Source: JBGLNL01 sp046484125
GTDB taxonomy: Bacteria; Chloroflexota; Dehalococcoidia; SZUA-161; SpSt-899
Assembly: GCA_046484125.1 (NCBI GenBank)
Contig: JAWOBX010000004.1
Location: forward strand, 1-16,883
DNA length: 16,883 nucleotides
Direction: 5' to 3'
Positions 7,605 through 14,717 of this stretch are shown here, piece after piece. The notes under the pieces are model-generated. The model was not told the origin of the DNA, ran no database searches, and saw only the letters and a program-made list of their open reading frames with translations. Within the stretch, counting starts at the first letter, position 1. Each line of letters begins with the position of its first letter. The position numbers and the translations under genes are program-made.

Positions 7605-8996
7605 CTATTCTCGCATTTTGGCCGCATTCTCGACCACTTCGTCTATGCTGCCCGCCATGTAGAACGCCTGTTCCGGCAGGTCGTCATGCTTCCCTTCCAG
7701 TATCTCTTTAAAGCTCCTGACCGTTTCAGCCACGGGGACATATTTGCCAGCCCTGCCTGTAAACTGCTCGGCCACGAAGAAAGGCTGGGACAGAAACCGT
7801 TCGATCTTACGGGCCCGTGACACCGTCGACTTGTCCTCTTCCGAAAGCTCTTCCAGCCCCAGAATGGCAATAATATCCTGTAACTCTTTATATCGCTGCA
7901 ATACACGCTGAACACCACGTGCGGTATCATAGTGTTCCTGTCCGACAACCTGTGGGTCAAGAATCCTGGAGTTCGAAGTCAGGGGATCAACAGCGGGATA
8001 GATACCCTTTTCAGAGATTGAGCGCTCAAGGGATATAACTCCGTCGAGGTGCCCGAATGTCGTCACTATACCGGGATCTGTATAATCGTCAGCGGGTACA
8101 TATATCGCCTGGAAAGATGTGATGGACCCTTTCTTTGTTGTGGTAATCCGTTCCTCCAGGTCTCCCATTTCGGTTCCCAGGGTAGGCTGATAGCCGACCG
8201 CTGATGGCATGCGGCCCAGCAGAGCCGATACTTCCATGCCGGCCAGAATGTATCGATAGATGTTATCTATGAACATCAGCACATCCTGCCCTTCCATATC
8301 CCGGAAATATTCCGCCATGGTAAGGCCGGTGAGCGCGATTCTCAAGCGGCATCCGGGTGGCTCGTTCATCTGCCCGAACACCATCATGGTCTTATCGATA
8401 ACCCCGGATTCCTTCATCTCGTTCCAGAGGTCATTTCCTTCACGTGACCTCTCTCCCACTCCGGCAAAAACCGAGTAACCACCGTGCTCGGAGGCGATGT
8501 TCCGGATAAGCTCAAGGATAACCACCGTCTTACCAACGCCTGCTCCTCCATAGGCCCCTATCTTACCGCCCCTGCTGAACGGCGTTATGAGATCAAGCAC
8601 CTTGATGCCGGTTTCCAGCATCTGCGCCGAAGTCTCCTGTTCAGCCAGTGTCGGGGGTTTACGATGGATGGGCCATCTCTCCTTTGCCTCGACCGGCCCC
8701 AGGTTATCAAGAGCCTCTCCCTCAACATTGAACAGTCTCCCCAAAGTTGCGGGGCCTACAGGTACTGAGATAGACTGACCTGTATCAACCGCTTCCATAC
8801 CCCTCTGCAAACCATCCGTCGGGGAAAAGGCCAGGCAACGCACCCAATTGTTACCGACGTGCTGTTGTACCTCCAGAGTTACCTTTTCACCCTTGTTATC
8901 AATGGAAACAGCATTGAATAACCCGGGAAGAGAATCCGCCGGGAATTCACAGTCAACGACTGTTCCCATTACCTGCACCACTTTTCCATTGGCCAT
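7605..8996 (-). CDS. atpD: F-type ATP synthase beta subunit, catalytic
   Basis: This subunit carries the catalytic nucleotide sites of F1. The 463 residues include the Walker A motif GGAGVGKT (150-157), GERSREGND (181-189) with the catalytic glutamate and adjacent arginine, the Walker B strand LMFID (240-244), and EELSEED (382-388), the DELSEED equivalent that pushes on gamma. The wording VGNNWVRCLA (47-56) and LTMAEYFRDMEG (225-236) resembles Dehalococcoidia enzymes as I remember them. Some usually rigid stretches deviate: TDPGIVTTFGHLDG (306-319) replaces the common TDPAPATTFAHLDA, and FIDNIYRY (242-249) replaces FIDNIFRF. Known catalytic residues are kept, so it should be active. A strong GAGGAGG sits 6 bases before the ATG, consistent with high expression. 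Confidence 0.96.
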   Translation of the reverse strand: MANGKVVQVMGTVVDCEFPADSLPGLFNAVSIDNKGEKVTLEVQQHVGNNWVRCLAFSPTDGLQRGMEAVDTGQSISVPVGPATLGRLFNVEGEALDNLGPVEAKERWPIHRKPPTLAEQETSAQMLETGIKVLDLITPFSRGGKIGAYGGAGVGKTVVILELIRNIASEHGGYSVFAGVGERSREGNDLWNEMKESGVIDKTMMVFGQMNEPPGCRLRIALTGLTMAEYFRDMEGQDVLMFIDNIYRYILAGMEVSALLGRMPSAVGYQPTLGTEMGDLEERITTTKKGSITSFQAIYVPADDYTDPGIVTTFGHLDGVISLERSISEKGIYPAVDPLTSNSRILDPQVVGQEHYDTARGVQRVLQRYKELQDIIAILGLEELSEEDKSTVSRARKIERFLSQPFFVAEQFTGRAGKYVPVAETVRSFKEILEGKHDDLPEQAFYMAGSIDEVVENAAKMRE

Positions 8997-9026
8997 CTTC
9001 AGCCTCCTCGGTCGTGAAACCTCTTC

Positions 9027-9887
9027 TTACTTCTTAACCGCCGCGGCTCCCGCGGTGATATCCAGAAGCTCCGTTGTGATTTGTTCCTGCCTTGCCTTGT
9101 TATACTTTAACGTAAGCTCATCAATCATCTCATACGCAGCATCTGTAGCATTACGCATAGCGACCATACGCGCCGACTGCTCGCTGGCGATTGTTTCCAG
9201 CAACGCATGATATATTTCCATTTCCACATACCTCGGCAGCAGCTGCCCAAGCACTGTCGCCGCGTCGGGTTCGTATATATATTCTACATTACTTGCTGTC
9301 GGGATCTCAGCCGGCTCTACCGGGAGAAGTGGCTCAATCACAGGCTCCTGAACAGCAGTCGACCTGAATTTCGGATAGGAAAGAAAGACCTGGTCGATGA
9401 TACAATTACAGTAATCATCAATTACGATACGTGCTATGGGTAATGCCTCATCCACATAAGGCCTGTCACTTATCGCTGTGAATTCTGCTCTGATTTCCTG
9501 GCCGGATCTGGACATGAAGTGCAATCCCTTCTTTCCTACCGCAACCACACTGACGCCTACGCTTTGCTCAAGTATGTAATTTCCGGCAAGCTTGTTGATA
9601 TTGGCGTTCAGTCCACCGCAGAGACCCTTATCCGAGCTCATGTGAATAATGGCGATTTTACTAACCGGCCTTTTCTCAAGCAGCGGGTGGATACCTTCGG
9701 TTCCCGTGGGCTGGGCAGCCAGGTCCGCCATAACCTCCACTAGCTTCTCCGCGTATGGACGCGCCTGAAGCGCTCTCTCCTGGGCTTTACGCATCTTAGA
9801 AGCAGCCACCATCTCCATCGCTTTTGTGATCTTGGCGGTGTTCTTGACGCTGTTTATGCGTTTCTTAATCTCACGAATATTCGCCAT
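9027..9887 (-). CDS. atpG: F-type ATP synthase gamma subunit
   Basis: This is the rotating central shaft of F1. The 286 residues start with the N-terminal coiled-coil helix, which carries INSVKNTAKITKAMEMVAAS (residues 11-30). The conserved SSDKGLCGGLNANI (84-97) follows, and the C-terminal helix contains RMVAMRNATDAAYEMIDEL (240-258) and YNKARQEQITTELLDI (262-277). Both terminal helices, which form the coiled coil inside the alpha-beta ring, are complete. There is no chloroplast-type redox insert. The start is ATG, 15 bp after atpA, behind a modest AGAGAAG. atpD follows after 30 bp. Confidence 0.95.
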   Translation of the reverse strand: MANIREIKKRINSVKNTAKITKAMEMVAASKMRKAQERALQARPYAEKLVEVMADLAAQPTGTEGIHPLLEKRPVSKIAIIHMSSDKGLCGGLNANINKLAGNYILEQSVGVSVVAVGKKGLHFMSRSGQEIRAEFTAISDRPYVDEALPIARIVIDDYCNCIIDQVFLSYPKFRSTAVQEPVIEPLLPVEPAEIPTASNVEYIYEPDAATVLGQLLPRYVEMEIYHALLETIASEQSARMVAMRNATDAAYEMIDELTLKYNKARQEQITTELLDITAGAAAVKK

Positions 9888-9902
9888 TATCTTCTCTTCA
9901 TA

Positions 9903-11408
9903 TCAGGCCATTGTTTTCCTGAAGTCACTAATGGCCTTATCAAGTGCTTCCCTGGTGCTGTCAGAGATGGCTTTTTCGGAAGCGATAGCTCTCATGATTT
10001 CCGGCTTACTGCTTTCCATGTAGCGGATAAACTCCTCCTCAAACTCCTTTATCCTCTCTACCGGGAAATCATCGAGGTAACCTTCCGTTACCGCGAAGAG
10101 AACCGCCACCTCGTGCTCGAGAGGCATTGGTACATACTGACCCTGCTTGAGAATCTCCACAGTTCGCTGGCCTCTTTCAAGCTGCATCCGCGTAGCCCTG
10201 TCCAGATCACTGGTTCCGAACTGGGCGAATGCCTGCAGCTCTCTGTATTGAGCAAGATCCAGCCGCATAGTACCAGCCACCTGTTTCATCGCCTTTGCCT
10301 GTGCGGCACCACCTACTCGGGATACTGAGAGACCGACATTCATAGCAGGCCTGATACCCGCGTTAAACAGGTCAGTTTCCAGGTAAATCTGGCCATCGGT
10401 TATTGAAATTACGTTGGTAGGAACGTATGCCGAAATATCGCCAGCCTGCGTCTCGATTATCGGGAGCGCTGTGAGTGAGCCACCACCACTCCCCTTGTCA
10501 TACTTGGCCGCTCTTTCAAGCAAACGGCTGTGCAGATAGAACACATCTCCGGGATAGGCCTCTCTTCCAGGCGGGCGCTGCAGGAGCAACGACATCTGGC
10601 GATATGCCCACGCATGCTTAGTGAGGTCGTCATATATGATAAGCGCGTCCTTCCCGTTATCCATGAACTCCTCACCCATAGCGCAGCCAGCATATGTAGC
10701 CAGATACTGTAGTGGCGCTGCCTCTGCCGAATTGGCCGCGACAACGATTGTATGTTCCATGGCACCGTATTTCTCCAGTGTGCCCACTACCTGCGCCACT
10801 TTGGAGGCTTTCTGCCCGATGGCAACATAGATGCAAATCAGGTCGCCGCCTTTCTGATTTATGATGGCGTCGATTGCGATGGCCGTCTTACCTGTGGCGC
10901 GGTCACCGATAATCAGCTCACGCTGGCCTCTCCCGATAGGAACCATTCCATCGACAGTCTTGATTCCCGTCTGAACCGGAGTATCAACCGATTCACGATA
11001 TACCACATTCGGCGCGACTCGTTCCACCGGCCTTGTCCTGGTGGCATTGATCGGCCCCTTGCCATCCAGCGGCTGTCCCAGTGAATCCACTACTCTACCG
11101 ATGAGTTCCTCCCCAACCGGCACTTCAACGATACGGTCGGTGCAGCGAACCTCGTCACCCTCCTTGATCTTCTGATAATCGCCGAAGATAGCCGCGCCAA
11201 CGTTATCCTCTTCAAGATTGAGCGCCAGCCCGATGACGTTTTCGGGAAACTCGAGCAACTCCATCGACTTCGCCCCGGCCAGGCCATGAATCCGTGCAAT
11301 CCCGTCACTCACCTCTACGACGGTTCCCACGTCCACCGCGCTTACTGTCGCTCCGAACTGTTCTATTTGCTGCCTGATTATTGATGCTATCTCTTGTGCA
11401 TTTGCCAT
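9903..11408 (-). CDS. atpA: F-type ATP synthase alpha subunit
   Basis: This is the non-catalytic nucleotide-binding subunit of F1. The 501 residues show the N-terminal beta-barrel wording VVEVSDGIARIHGL (30-43), the Walker A motif GDRATGKT (168-175), the Walker B region ALIIYDD (255-261), and QRPPGREAYPGDVFYLHSRL (277-296). SITDGQIYLE (335-344) and GLSVSRVGGAAQ (359-370) follow. R364 in the last motif corresponds to the arginine finger that reaches into the beta catalytic site. Length is normal. The ATG has GGAGG 9 bases upstream. A 76-bp gap separates it from atpH; that gap holds this ribosome-binding site and an AT-rich stretch beside the atpH stop. Confidence 0.96.
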   Translation of the reverse strand: MANAQEIASIIRQQIEQFGATVSAVDVGTVVEVSDGIARIHGLAGAKSMELLEFPENVIGLALNLEEDNVGAAIFGDYQKIKEGDEVRCTDRIVEVPVGEELIGRVVDSLGQPLDGKGPINATRTRPVERVAPNVVYRESVDTPVQTGIKTVDGMVPIGRGQRELIIGDRATGKTAIAIDAIINQKGGDLICIYVAIGQKASKVAQVVGTLEKYGAMEHTIVVAANSAEAAPLQYLATYAGCAMGEEFMDNGKDALIIYDDLTKHAWAYRQMSLLLQRPPGREAYPGDVFYLHSRLLERAAKYDKGSGGGSLTALPIIETQAGDISAYVPTNVISITDGQIYLETDLFNAGIRPAMNVGLSVSRVGGAAQAKAMKQVAGTMRLDLAQYRELQAFAQFGTSDLDRATRMQLERGQRTVEILKQGQYVPMPLEHEVAVLFAVTEGYLDDFPVERIKEFEEEFIRYMESSKPEIMRAIASEKAISDSTREALDKAISDFRKTMA

Positions 11409-11484
11409 TTGCCTTACCTCCGACGTCTACCCATTTCTCCGAGCAAACAACCTAACCGGGATTCCGCTGATACATGAATATATA

Positions 11485-12024
11485 TCATACAGCCTGTTTT
11501 ATAATATTATGTTTCAATCTCTGTAGCCGATTCCGCACGCTCGCGTCGATAACCTTATCGCCTACCCTGGCAATAAACCCGCCAATTATCTCCGGGTCAA
11601 CCCTCCTGCTTACTTCGACACTGGTTCCGGTGATCTTCGCGAGCTCTTCCTTTATCCTGAACTCGGTGCTGAAATCCACCTCAATTGCCGTTGTGACTTC
11701 CGCGTGTTCGATACCCTTCTGTCGATCCATCAGCACGCCGTACTCCTCAGCGATCTTTTTAATCAGCCTGACGCGCCGTTTCAGAATCAGTAACCTGGCC
11801 AGGTTCAAGGCTTTTTGACTTAGTTCAGGGATATTCTTTTCAACCGTGCTGGCTTTATCCTCATATCTGATCCTGGGATCTTCCAGGGCGGTGGTAAGTT
11901 GAGGGTCACCAAACACGCTGGCCATCAAATCGAGATCGGACCTCCATTTTTCCAGCTGGTCATCTTGAGTAGCGATCTCGAATATCGCCTGGGCATGTCT
12001 TTTAGCGGCTATTTCCCCTGGCAT
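11485..12024 (-). CDS. atpH: F-type ATP synthase delta subunit (OSCP homologue)
   Basis: This peripheral-stalk cap joins the b subunits to the top of F1. The 179 residues have the usual helical N-terminal domain beginning AKRHAQAIFEIA (7-18) and the C-terminal signature that includes VDPEIIGGFIARVGDKVIDA. That signature is followed by SVRNRLQRLK, the best-conserved part of this family. Length is typical. The ATG lies 9 bp after the atpF stop, with only a weak purine stretch (AAGAAGAGA), so coupled translation is likely. Confidence 0.93.
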   Translation of the reverse strand: MPGEIAAKRHAQAIFEIATQDDQLEKWRSDLDLMASVFGDPQLTTALEDPRIRYEDKASTVEKNIPELSQKALNLARLLILKRRVRLIKKIAEEYGVLMDRQKGIEHAEVTTAIEVDFSTEFRIKEELAKITGTSVEVSRRVDPEIIGGFIARVGDKVIDASVRNRLQRLKHNIIKQAV

Positions 12025-12033
12025 AATCTCTTC

Positions 12034-12543
12034 TTACTCTTTCCCTTTAAAGGTGCTCGCCTTCAGCACTTCATCTATGACTTTGCGATGCTTTTCCTTG
12101 TCAAGTTCCTCGTTGATAACCTTACCCGCGGCCATTATGGTGATATCGGCGAACTGGTTCCTGAGCTCATTGATGGCCTGTTCTTTTTCCATTTGTATCT
12201 CTGACCGCGCTCTTTCCACCATGTTATCCGCTTCCTGCCTGGCCTGAGCGATATACTCCTCACGGCGTTTATCCGCCGCCTCTTTGGCCTGTGCAAGCAT
12301 GATCTGGCCTTCCTTGCGAGCTTCCTCCAGCGCCTTTTTCGCCTCAACATCTATATCCGCGGCTCGCCTTTCAGCCTCCTCGGATTTCTCAAGACCTTCC
12401 TTGATCTTCTGCGAGCGCTCGTCCAGCATACGCATAATCGGCTTATAGGCAAATTTCCCCAGCAGGAAAAGCAAAATACCGAAATTAACGAGCTGAACTA
12501 CTAACCCTTGCCAGCTAATACCTAAACTGTCCAGTAATTCCAT
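12034..12543 (-). CDS. atpF: F-type ATP synthase b subunit
   Basis: This is the peripheral-stalk subunit with one N-terminal membrane helix (about residues 12-30) and a long charged amphipathic helix forming the stator coiled coil (about 38-160). The 169 residues begin MELLDSLGISWQGLVVQLVN and continue with KFAYKPIMRMLDERSQKI (30-47), typical of bacterial b subunits. Only one b-type gene is present in this operon, so the stalk is probably a b homodimer. The ATG is preceded by GGGGTG at 5 bases. A 213-bp non-coding gap separates it from atpE, the longest gap in the operon. Confidence 0.93.
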   Translation of the reverse strand: MELLDSLGISWQGLVVQLVNFGILLFLLGKFAYKPIMRMLDERSQKIKEGLEKSEEAERRAADIDVEAKKALEEARKEGQIMLAQAKEAADKRREEYIAQARQEADNMVERARSEIQMEKEQAINELRNQFADITIMAAGKVINEELDKEKHRKVIDEVLKASTFKGKE

Positions 12544-12756
12544 CGTACACCCCTGTTTCCGAACTCAGGGACCGCCTCCCTCTCACAAGAAGGCTTATGC
12601 GAGCCAACAAGACTTTCCCTTATCTGGCGCCCCGTATATTGAGGTCGCCCTTTTCATCAAATCACTTCACAGGCACGCCCTGGGTAATCCCTGGTTCGTC
12701 TCATCTATTGGTTTGAAGTACTCCCCAAAGCGACGCCTGAAGTTTTTGCCGTCTCC
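12544..12756 (-). other. atpE-atpF intercistronic gap, 213 bp
   Basis: This is the longest gap within the atp operon. Read on the minus strand it holds no open frame of note, only two tiny frames (15 and 20 codons, ATG near 12698 and 12650) joined by TGATG and without convincing ribosome-binding sites. A 5-bp hairpin CCCTG...CAGGG lies just before the atpF start. I see no promoter with both elements. RNA processing or stability control between the high-copy c subunit and the rest is possible, but unsupported by a specific motif. Confidence 0.35.
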
Positions 12757-13053
12757 TTAGGCGACCATGGCAAGGATAATGGCAACAACCAGGGAATAGA
12801 TCGCGACCGCCTCGCACAAGCCAATGGCGATCAACATGTTGGTCATGATAGGGCCCCTGGCCTCCGGGTTACGCCCCAGCGCTGACATGGCACCAAAACC
12901 GAGAATACCGATACCGATTCCCGGTCCCATGGCACCTAAACCCATCGCCAGCCCAGCACCAAGCATCTGGACCGCCTCCTTGCTCCAGCTAACCCCTTCT
13001 CCGGCTAACTGAGCCGCACCCGCCACTTCTTGAACTATGCCTGGATCGATCAT
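12757..13053 (-). CDS. atpE: F-type ATP synthase c subunit with N-terminal extension
   Basis: This proteolipid forms the rotating membrane ring. From the ATG at 13053 it has 98 residues; 70-80 is usual. I chose this ATG because AAGGAGG ends 7 bases upstream; the in-frame TTG at 13059 sits only 1 base from that site. Helix 1 has GAGLAMGLGAMGPGIGIG (32-49), the polar loop is RNPEA (61-65), and helix 2 has MLIAIGLCEAVAIYSL with the ion-binding carboxylate E81. I48 occupies the place of the glutamine found in sodium-type rings, and no Ser/Thr follows E81, so protons are the likely coupling ion. The first ~22-28 residues are extra and should face outside. An internal ATG (12966) has its own AAGGAGG at 8 bases and would give 69 residues. 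Confidence 0.92.
   Translation of the reverse strand: MIDPGIVQEVAGAAQLAGEGVSWSKEAVQMLGAGLAMGLGAMGPGIGIGILGFGAMSALGRNPEARGPIMTNMLIAIGLCEAVAIYSLVVAIILAMVA
12975..12981 (-). promoter_or_regulatory. Second ribosome-binding-site-like sequence inside atpE
   Basis: AAGGAGG lies 8 bases before an in-frame ATG (12964-12966). The short product would start directly at helix 1. The same bases encode Lys-Glu of the longer form, so this could be fortuitous; see the finding on atpE. Confidence 0.4.
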
Positions 13054-13060
13054 TGACAAT

Positions 13061-13067
13061 CCTCCTT
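13061..13067 (-). promoter_or_regulatory. Ribosome-binding site deciding the atpE start
   Basis: AAGGAGG read on the minus strand sits 7 bases before the ATG at 13053 and only 1 base before the TTG at 13059. The spacing favours the ATG and the 98-residue form. Confidence 0.7.
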
Positions 13068-13089
13068 CTGTTGTTTCCCAAAGTTATTC

Positions 13090-14337
13090 TTAATGCTCTT
13101 CTTCTTCATGCGGCATAACCGCGATCATGGCGAACCCGAGCGTCAGACCGGCGAAGATCATGGCCTGGATAAAGCCGACGAGCAGTTCAAGCAAATAGAA
13201 CGGTACCGCCGCGACGAGCGGCAAGAGGAACGCCATCATCATCAACAGTACTTCACCCGCTGTCATATTGCCGAATAGTCGGAAGGTGAAACTGACCAGC
13301 CGGATGAACTCCGTGATTAACTCAATGCCCCCGACAAAGGCCTCCATGACCGCCGTGAACATCTGCATCGGTTTTCCGCTGGCAAAGCCCTTCAGAACCG
13401 GCTTGATCTTGATGAATTTACCGAGGTAGCTGAAGAAGCCTACCGAGCGAATGCCCCAGAACTCTACCGATATGAATGACACGATGGCCAGAGCCAGCGG
13501 CAGGTTCACATCGGTATTAGCGGACCGGAATAAAGTGGTAGTTACTACAAAGCCATCCTGAACTCCGAAGAACGGCGTCTGGTAGGCTGTATCATGCCCC
13601 CATCCGATCACATTAAAGATGGGGAACAGGGCCAGATAGGCGTTCGTGACCACAAAGAAGAAAATGGTGGCCACCACCGGGAAGAAGCGCCGCCCGTTTT
13701 CCCTTCCGGCCGCGTTCTCCACGAATGTGAGTAGCCACTCAACGACTAATTCGATGAAATTCTGCAAACCCCTGGGAACCAGTTGGCGCTTGCGCATTCC
13801 GAAATAAGTGATGCCAACGAGGAAAATGACCGAGATCCACGAAGCGATCATCGTGTTGGTGATAGGAAACGCCGATTCTTCTCCGTGATGCCATCCCGCG
13901 GAAGCAGCCAGTTCAGCTGTCCCTTCATCTAAGACAGCTACATTAACCCCATATTCCCCTTTTTCCTCAAAGGTATAATGCACAACACTGCCAGCGGTCT
14001 CCTGGTGCACAGAGACGCCGTCCAGCAGGAAATGCCATTCATAAATCGGCTGCTCGGGGAGATTCTCTTTATTCGCGGCTTTGGCAATGAAAACCGCCTC
14101 ATGGCCCGCTTCTACTTCCCCATCCTCCCCTTCAATCTCTATTTCGAGATCAATGACTCCATCCACTTTCTCGGCCCACGACTTTTCGGTTTCAGAATAT
14201 TCGTGGGGAGTCTCCGCGGTCAACAGATTCCCTGGAGGCAAATGGACGCCCGGTGTTGAGACACCGAGAAACATCCCCCCCACCACCATCACACCCAGGA
14301 CGAGGATTGCGATACCGAGACAACCAATTTTAGGCAC
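13090..14337 (-). CDS. atpB: F-type ATP synthase a subunit with extra extracytoplasmic PKD/Ig-like domain
   Basis: This subunit forms the two half-channels for protons next to the c-ring. At 415 residues it is far longer than the usual 230-290. Residues 7-27 are a hydrophobic signal-anchor. Residues 28-157 are an extra acidic segment containing a PKD/Ig-like fold (about 60-147): PIYEWHFLLDGVSV (97-110), then SVVHYTFEEKGEYGVNVAVLDEG (117-139 region). The canonical core starts at FPITNTMIASW (157-167). It keeps TEFIRLVSFTFRLFGNMTAGE (342-362), where R353 is the essential stator arginine, plus E343, E362, E384 and Q391. The start is GTG, with GAGGAG inside the end of atpI 9 bases upstream. No stop or frameshift interrupts the extension, so it belongs to this protein. 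Confidence 0.94.
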   Translation of the reverse strand: MPKIGCLGIAILVLGVMVVGGMFLGVSTPGVHLPPGNLLTAETPHEYSETEKSWAEKVDGVIDLEIEIEGEDGEVEAGHEAVFIAKAANKENLPEQPIYEWHFLLDGVSVHQETAGSVVHYTFEEKGEYGVNVAVLDEGTAELAASAGWHHGEESAFPITNTMIASWISVIFLVGITYFGMRKRQLVPRGLQNFIELVVEWLLTFVENAAGRENGRRFFPVVATIFFFVVTNAYLALFPIFNVIGWGHDTAYQTPFFGVQDGFVVTTTLFRSANTDVNLPLALAIVSFISVEFWGIRSVGFFSYLGKFIKIKPVLKGFASGKPMQMFTAVMEAFVGGIELITEFIRLVSFTFRLFGNMTAGEVLLMMMAFLLPLVAAVPFYLLELLVGFIQAMIFAGLTLGFAMIAVMPHEEEEH

Positions 14338-14340
14338 GGT

Positions 14341-14691
14341 CTAATTCTCCTCTTCGTCGTTGCCTTTGTTCACTTTCTGACGGACGACAGTGTACCCTAC
14401 ATACATGCCATAAACGGCCACAACCACCCCTGTCGCCATCCCCAGCAAGCCGAAAAAAACCTCACTCTGTCCTAACTGCTGCCCCACCCAGCGCCCACCG
14501 AAAAAACCTCCCGCAATACACAGACCTGTATACCATCCAATCCCAATGAACTGCGCAGCAGCTATCCATGGGTTCTTCACCCTCCACCACCTTGAAAATC
14601 GTATCACCGGTATTGCGCAAGCGGCATCGGCAGGCAGGCTTATGCGCTGACCGAATAAAAGGCCTAGAGGCCGACACGCCATCCTAGGCAT
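14341..14691 (-). CDS. atpI: ATP synthase protein I / AtpZ-like small membrane protein
   Basis: This small accessory protein is commonly encoded first in atp operons; relatives help assemble the c-ring or bind divalent metal ions. Two membrane helices are visible (about residues 43-66 and 78-103), flanking GGRWVGQQLGQSEVFFGLLG (65-84), the family pattern around the polar loop. The C-terminus is acidic (NDEEEN). The longest frame gives 116 residues, but the first ~37 are unlike the family and lie over inverted repeats. A GTG at 14580 (79 residues, AAGG 9 bases upstream) or at 14607 may be the true start. The ATG at 14691 has only a weak AGG and lies in the loop of a palindrome. The stop is 3 bp before the atpB GTG. 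Confidence 0.72.
   Translation of the reverse strand: MPRMACRPLGLLFGQRISLPADAACAIPVIRFSRWWRVKNPWIAAAQFIGIGWYTGLCIAGGFFGGRWVGQQLGQSEVFFGLLGMATGVVVAVYGMYVGYTVVRQKVNKGNDEEEN
14661..14672. repeat. Short palindromic hairpin in the atp leader
   Basis: GGCCT-AG-AGGCC is a perfect inverted repeat. On the minus strand it is followed by TTTTATT, giving a weak terminator-like look. It lies 8 bases from the larger palindrome at 14681-14704 and shares CCTAGG-like words with it. Confidence 0.4.
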
Positions 14692-14704
14692 AAATGCCTA
14701 GGAT
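14681..14704. repeat. Perfect 24-bp palindrome at the head of the atp operon
   Basis: ATCCTAGGCA and TGCCTAGGAT are perfect inverted arms around the 4-base loop TAAA. It sits between the DUF151 terminator and atpI, where the operon promoter or leader must be. A TAAAAT (minus strand, 14703-14708) overlaps its upstream edge and could be a -10 element, though I see no matching -35. It could be an operator for a dimeric regulator or an RNA hairpin enclosing the ATG at 14691. Confidence 0.6.
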
Positions 14705-14717
14705 TTTACAGCGCAAC

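Noticed and set aside
9402..9410. CNC cysteine pair in the gamma subunit (residues 160-162) as a redox switch
   Set aside because: The chloroplast redox switch lies in a separate insert that is absent here. Two close cysteines alone do not support regulation.
11495..11510. TATAAT-like sequence on the plus strand inside the 3' end of atpH
   Set aside because: It is antisense in an AT-rich stretch with no convincing -35 and no downstream plus-strand gene.
12757..13053. Sodium-type c-ring
   Set aside because: Ile is found where sodium rings have Gln in helix 1, and Ala-Val rather than Ser/Thr follow the conserved Glu81, so a proton ring is more likely.
14462..14565. Out-of-frame ATG with a good GGAGGGTGA upstream inside atpI (starting MDSCCAVHW)
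   Set aside because: The product would be 35 residues without resemblance to anything, whereas the main frame has the family's two membrane helices.
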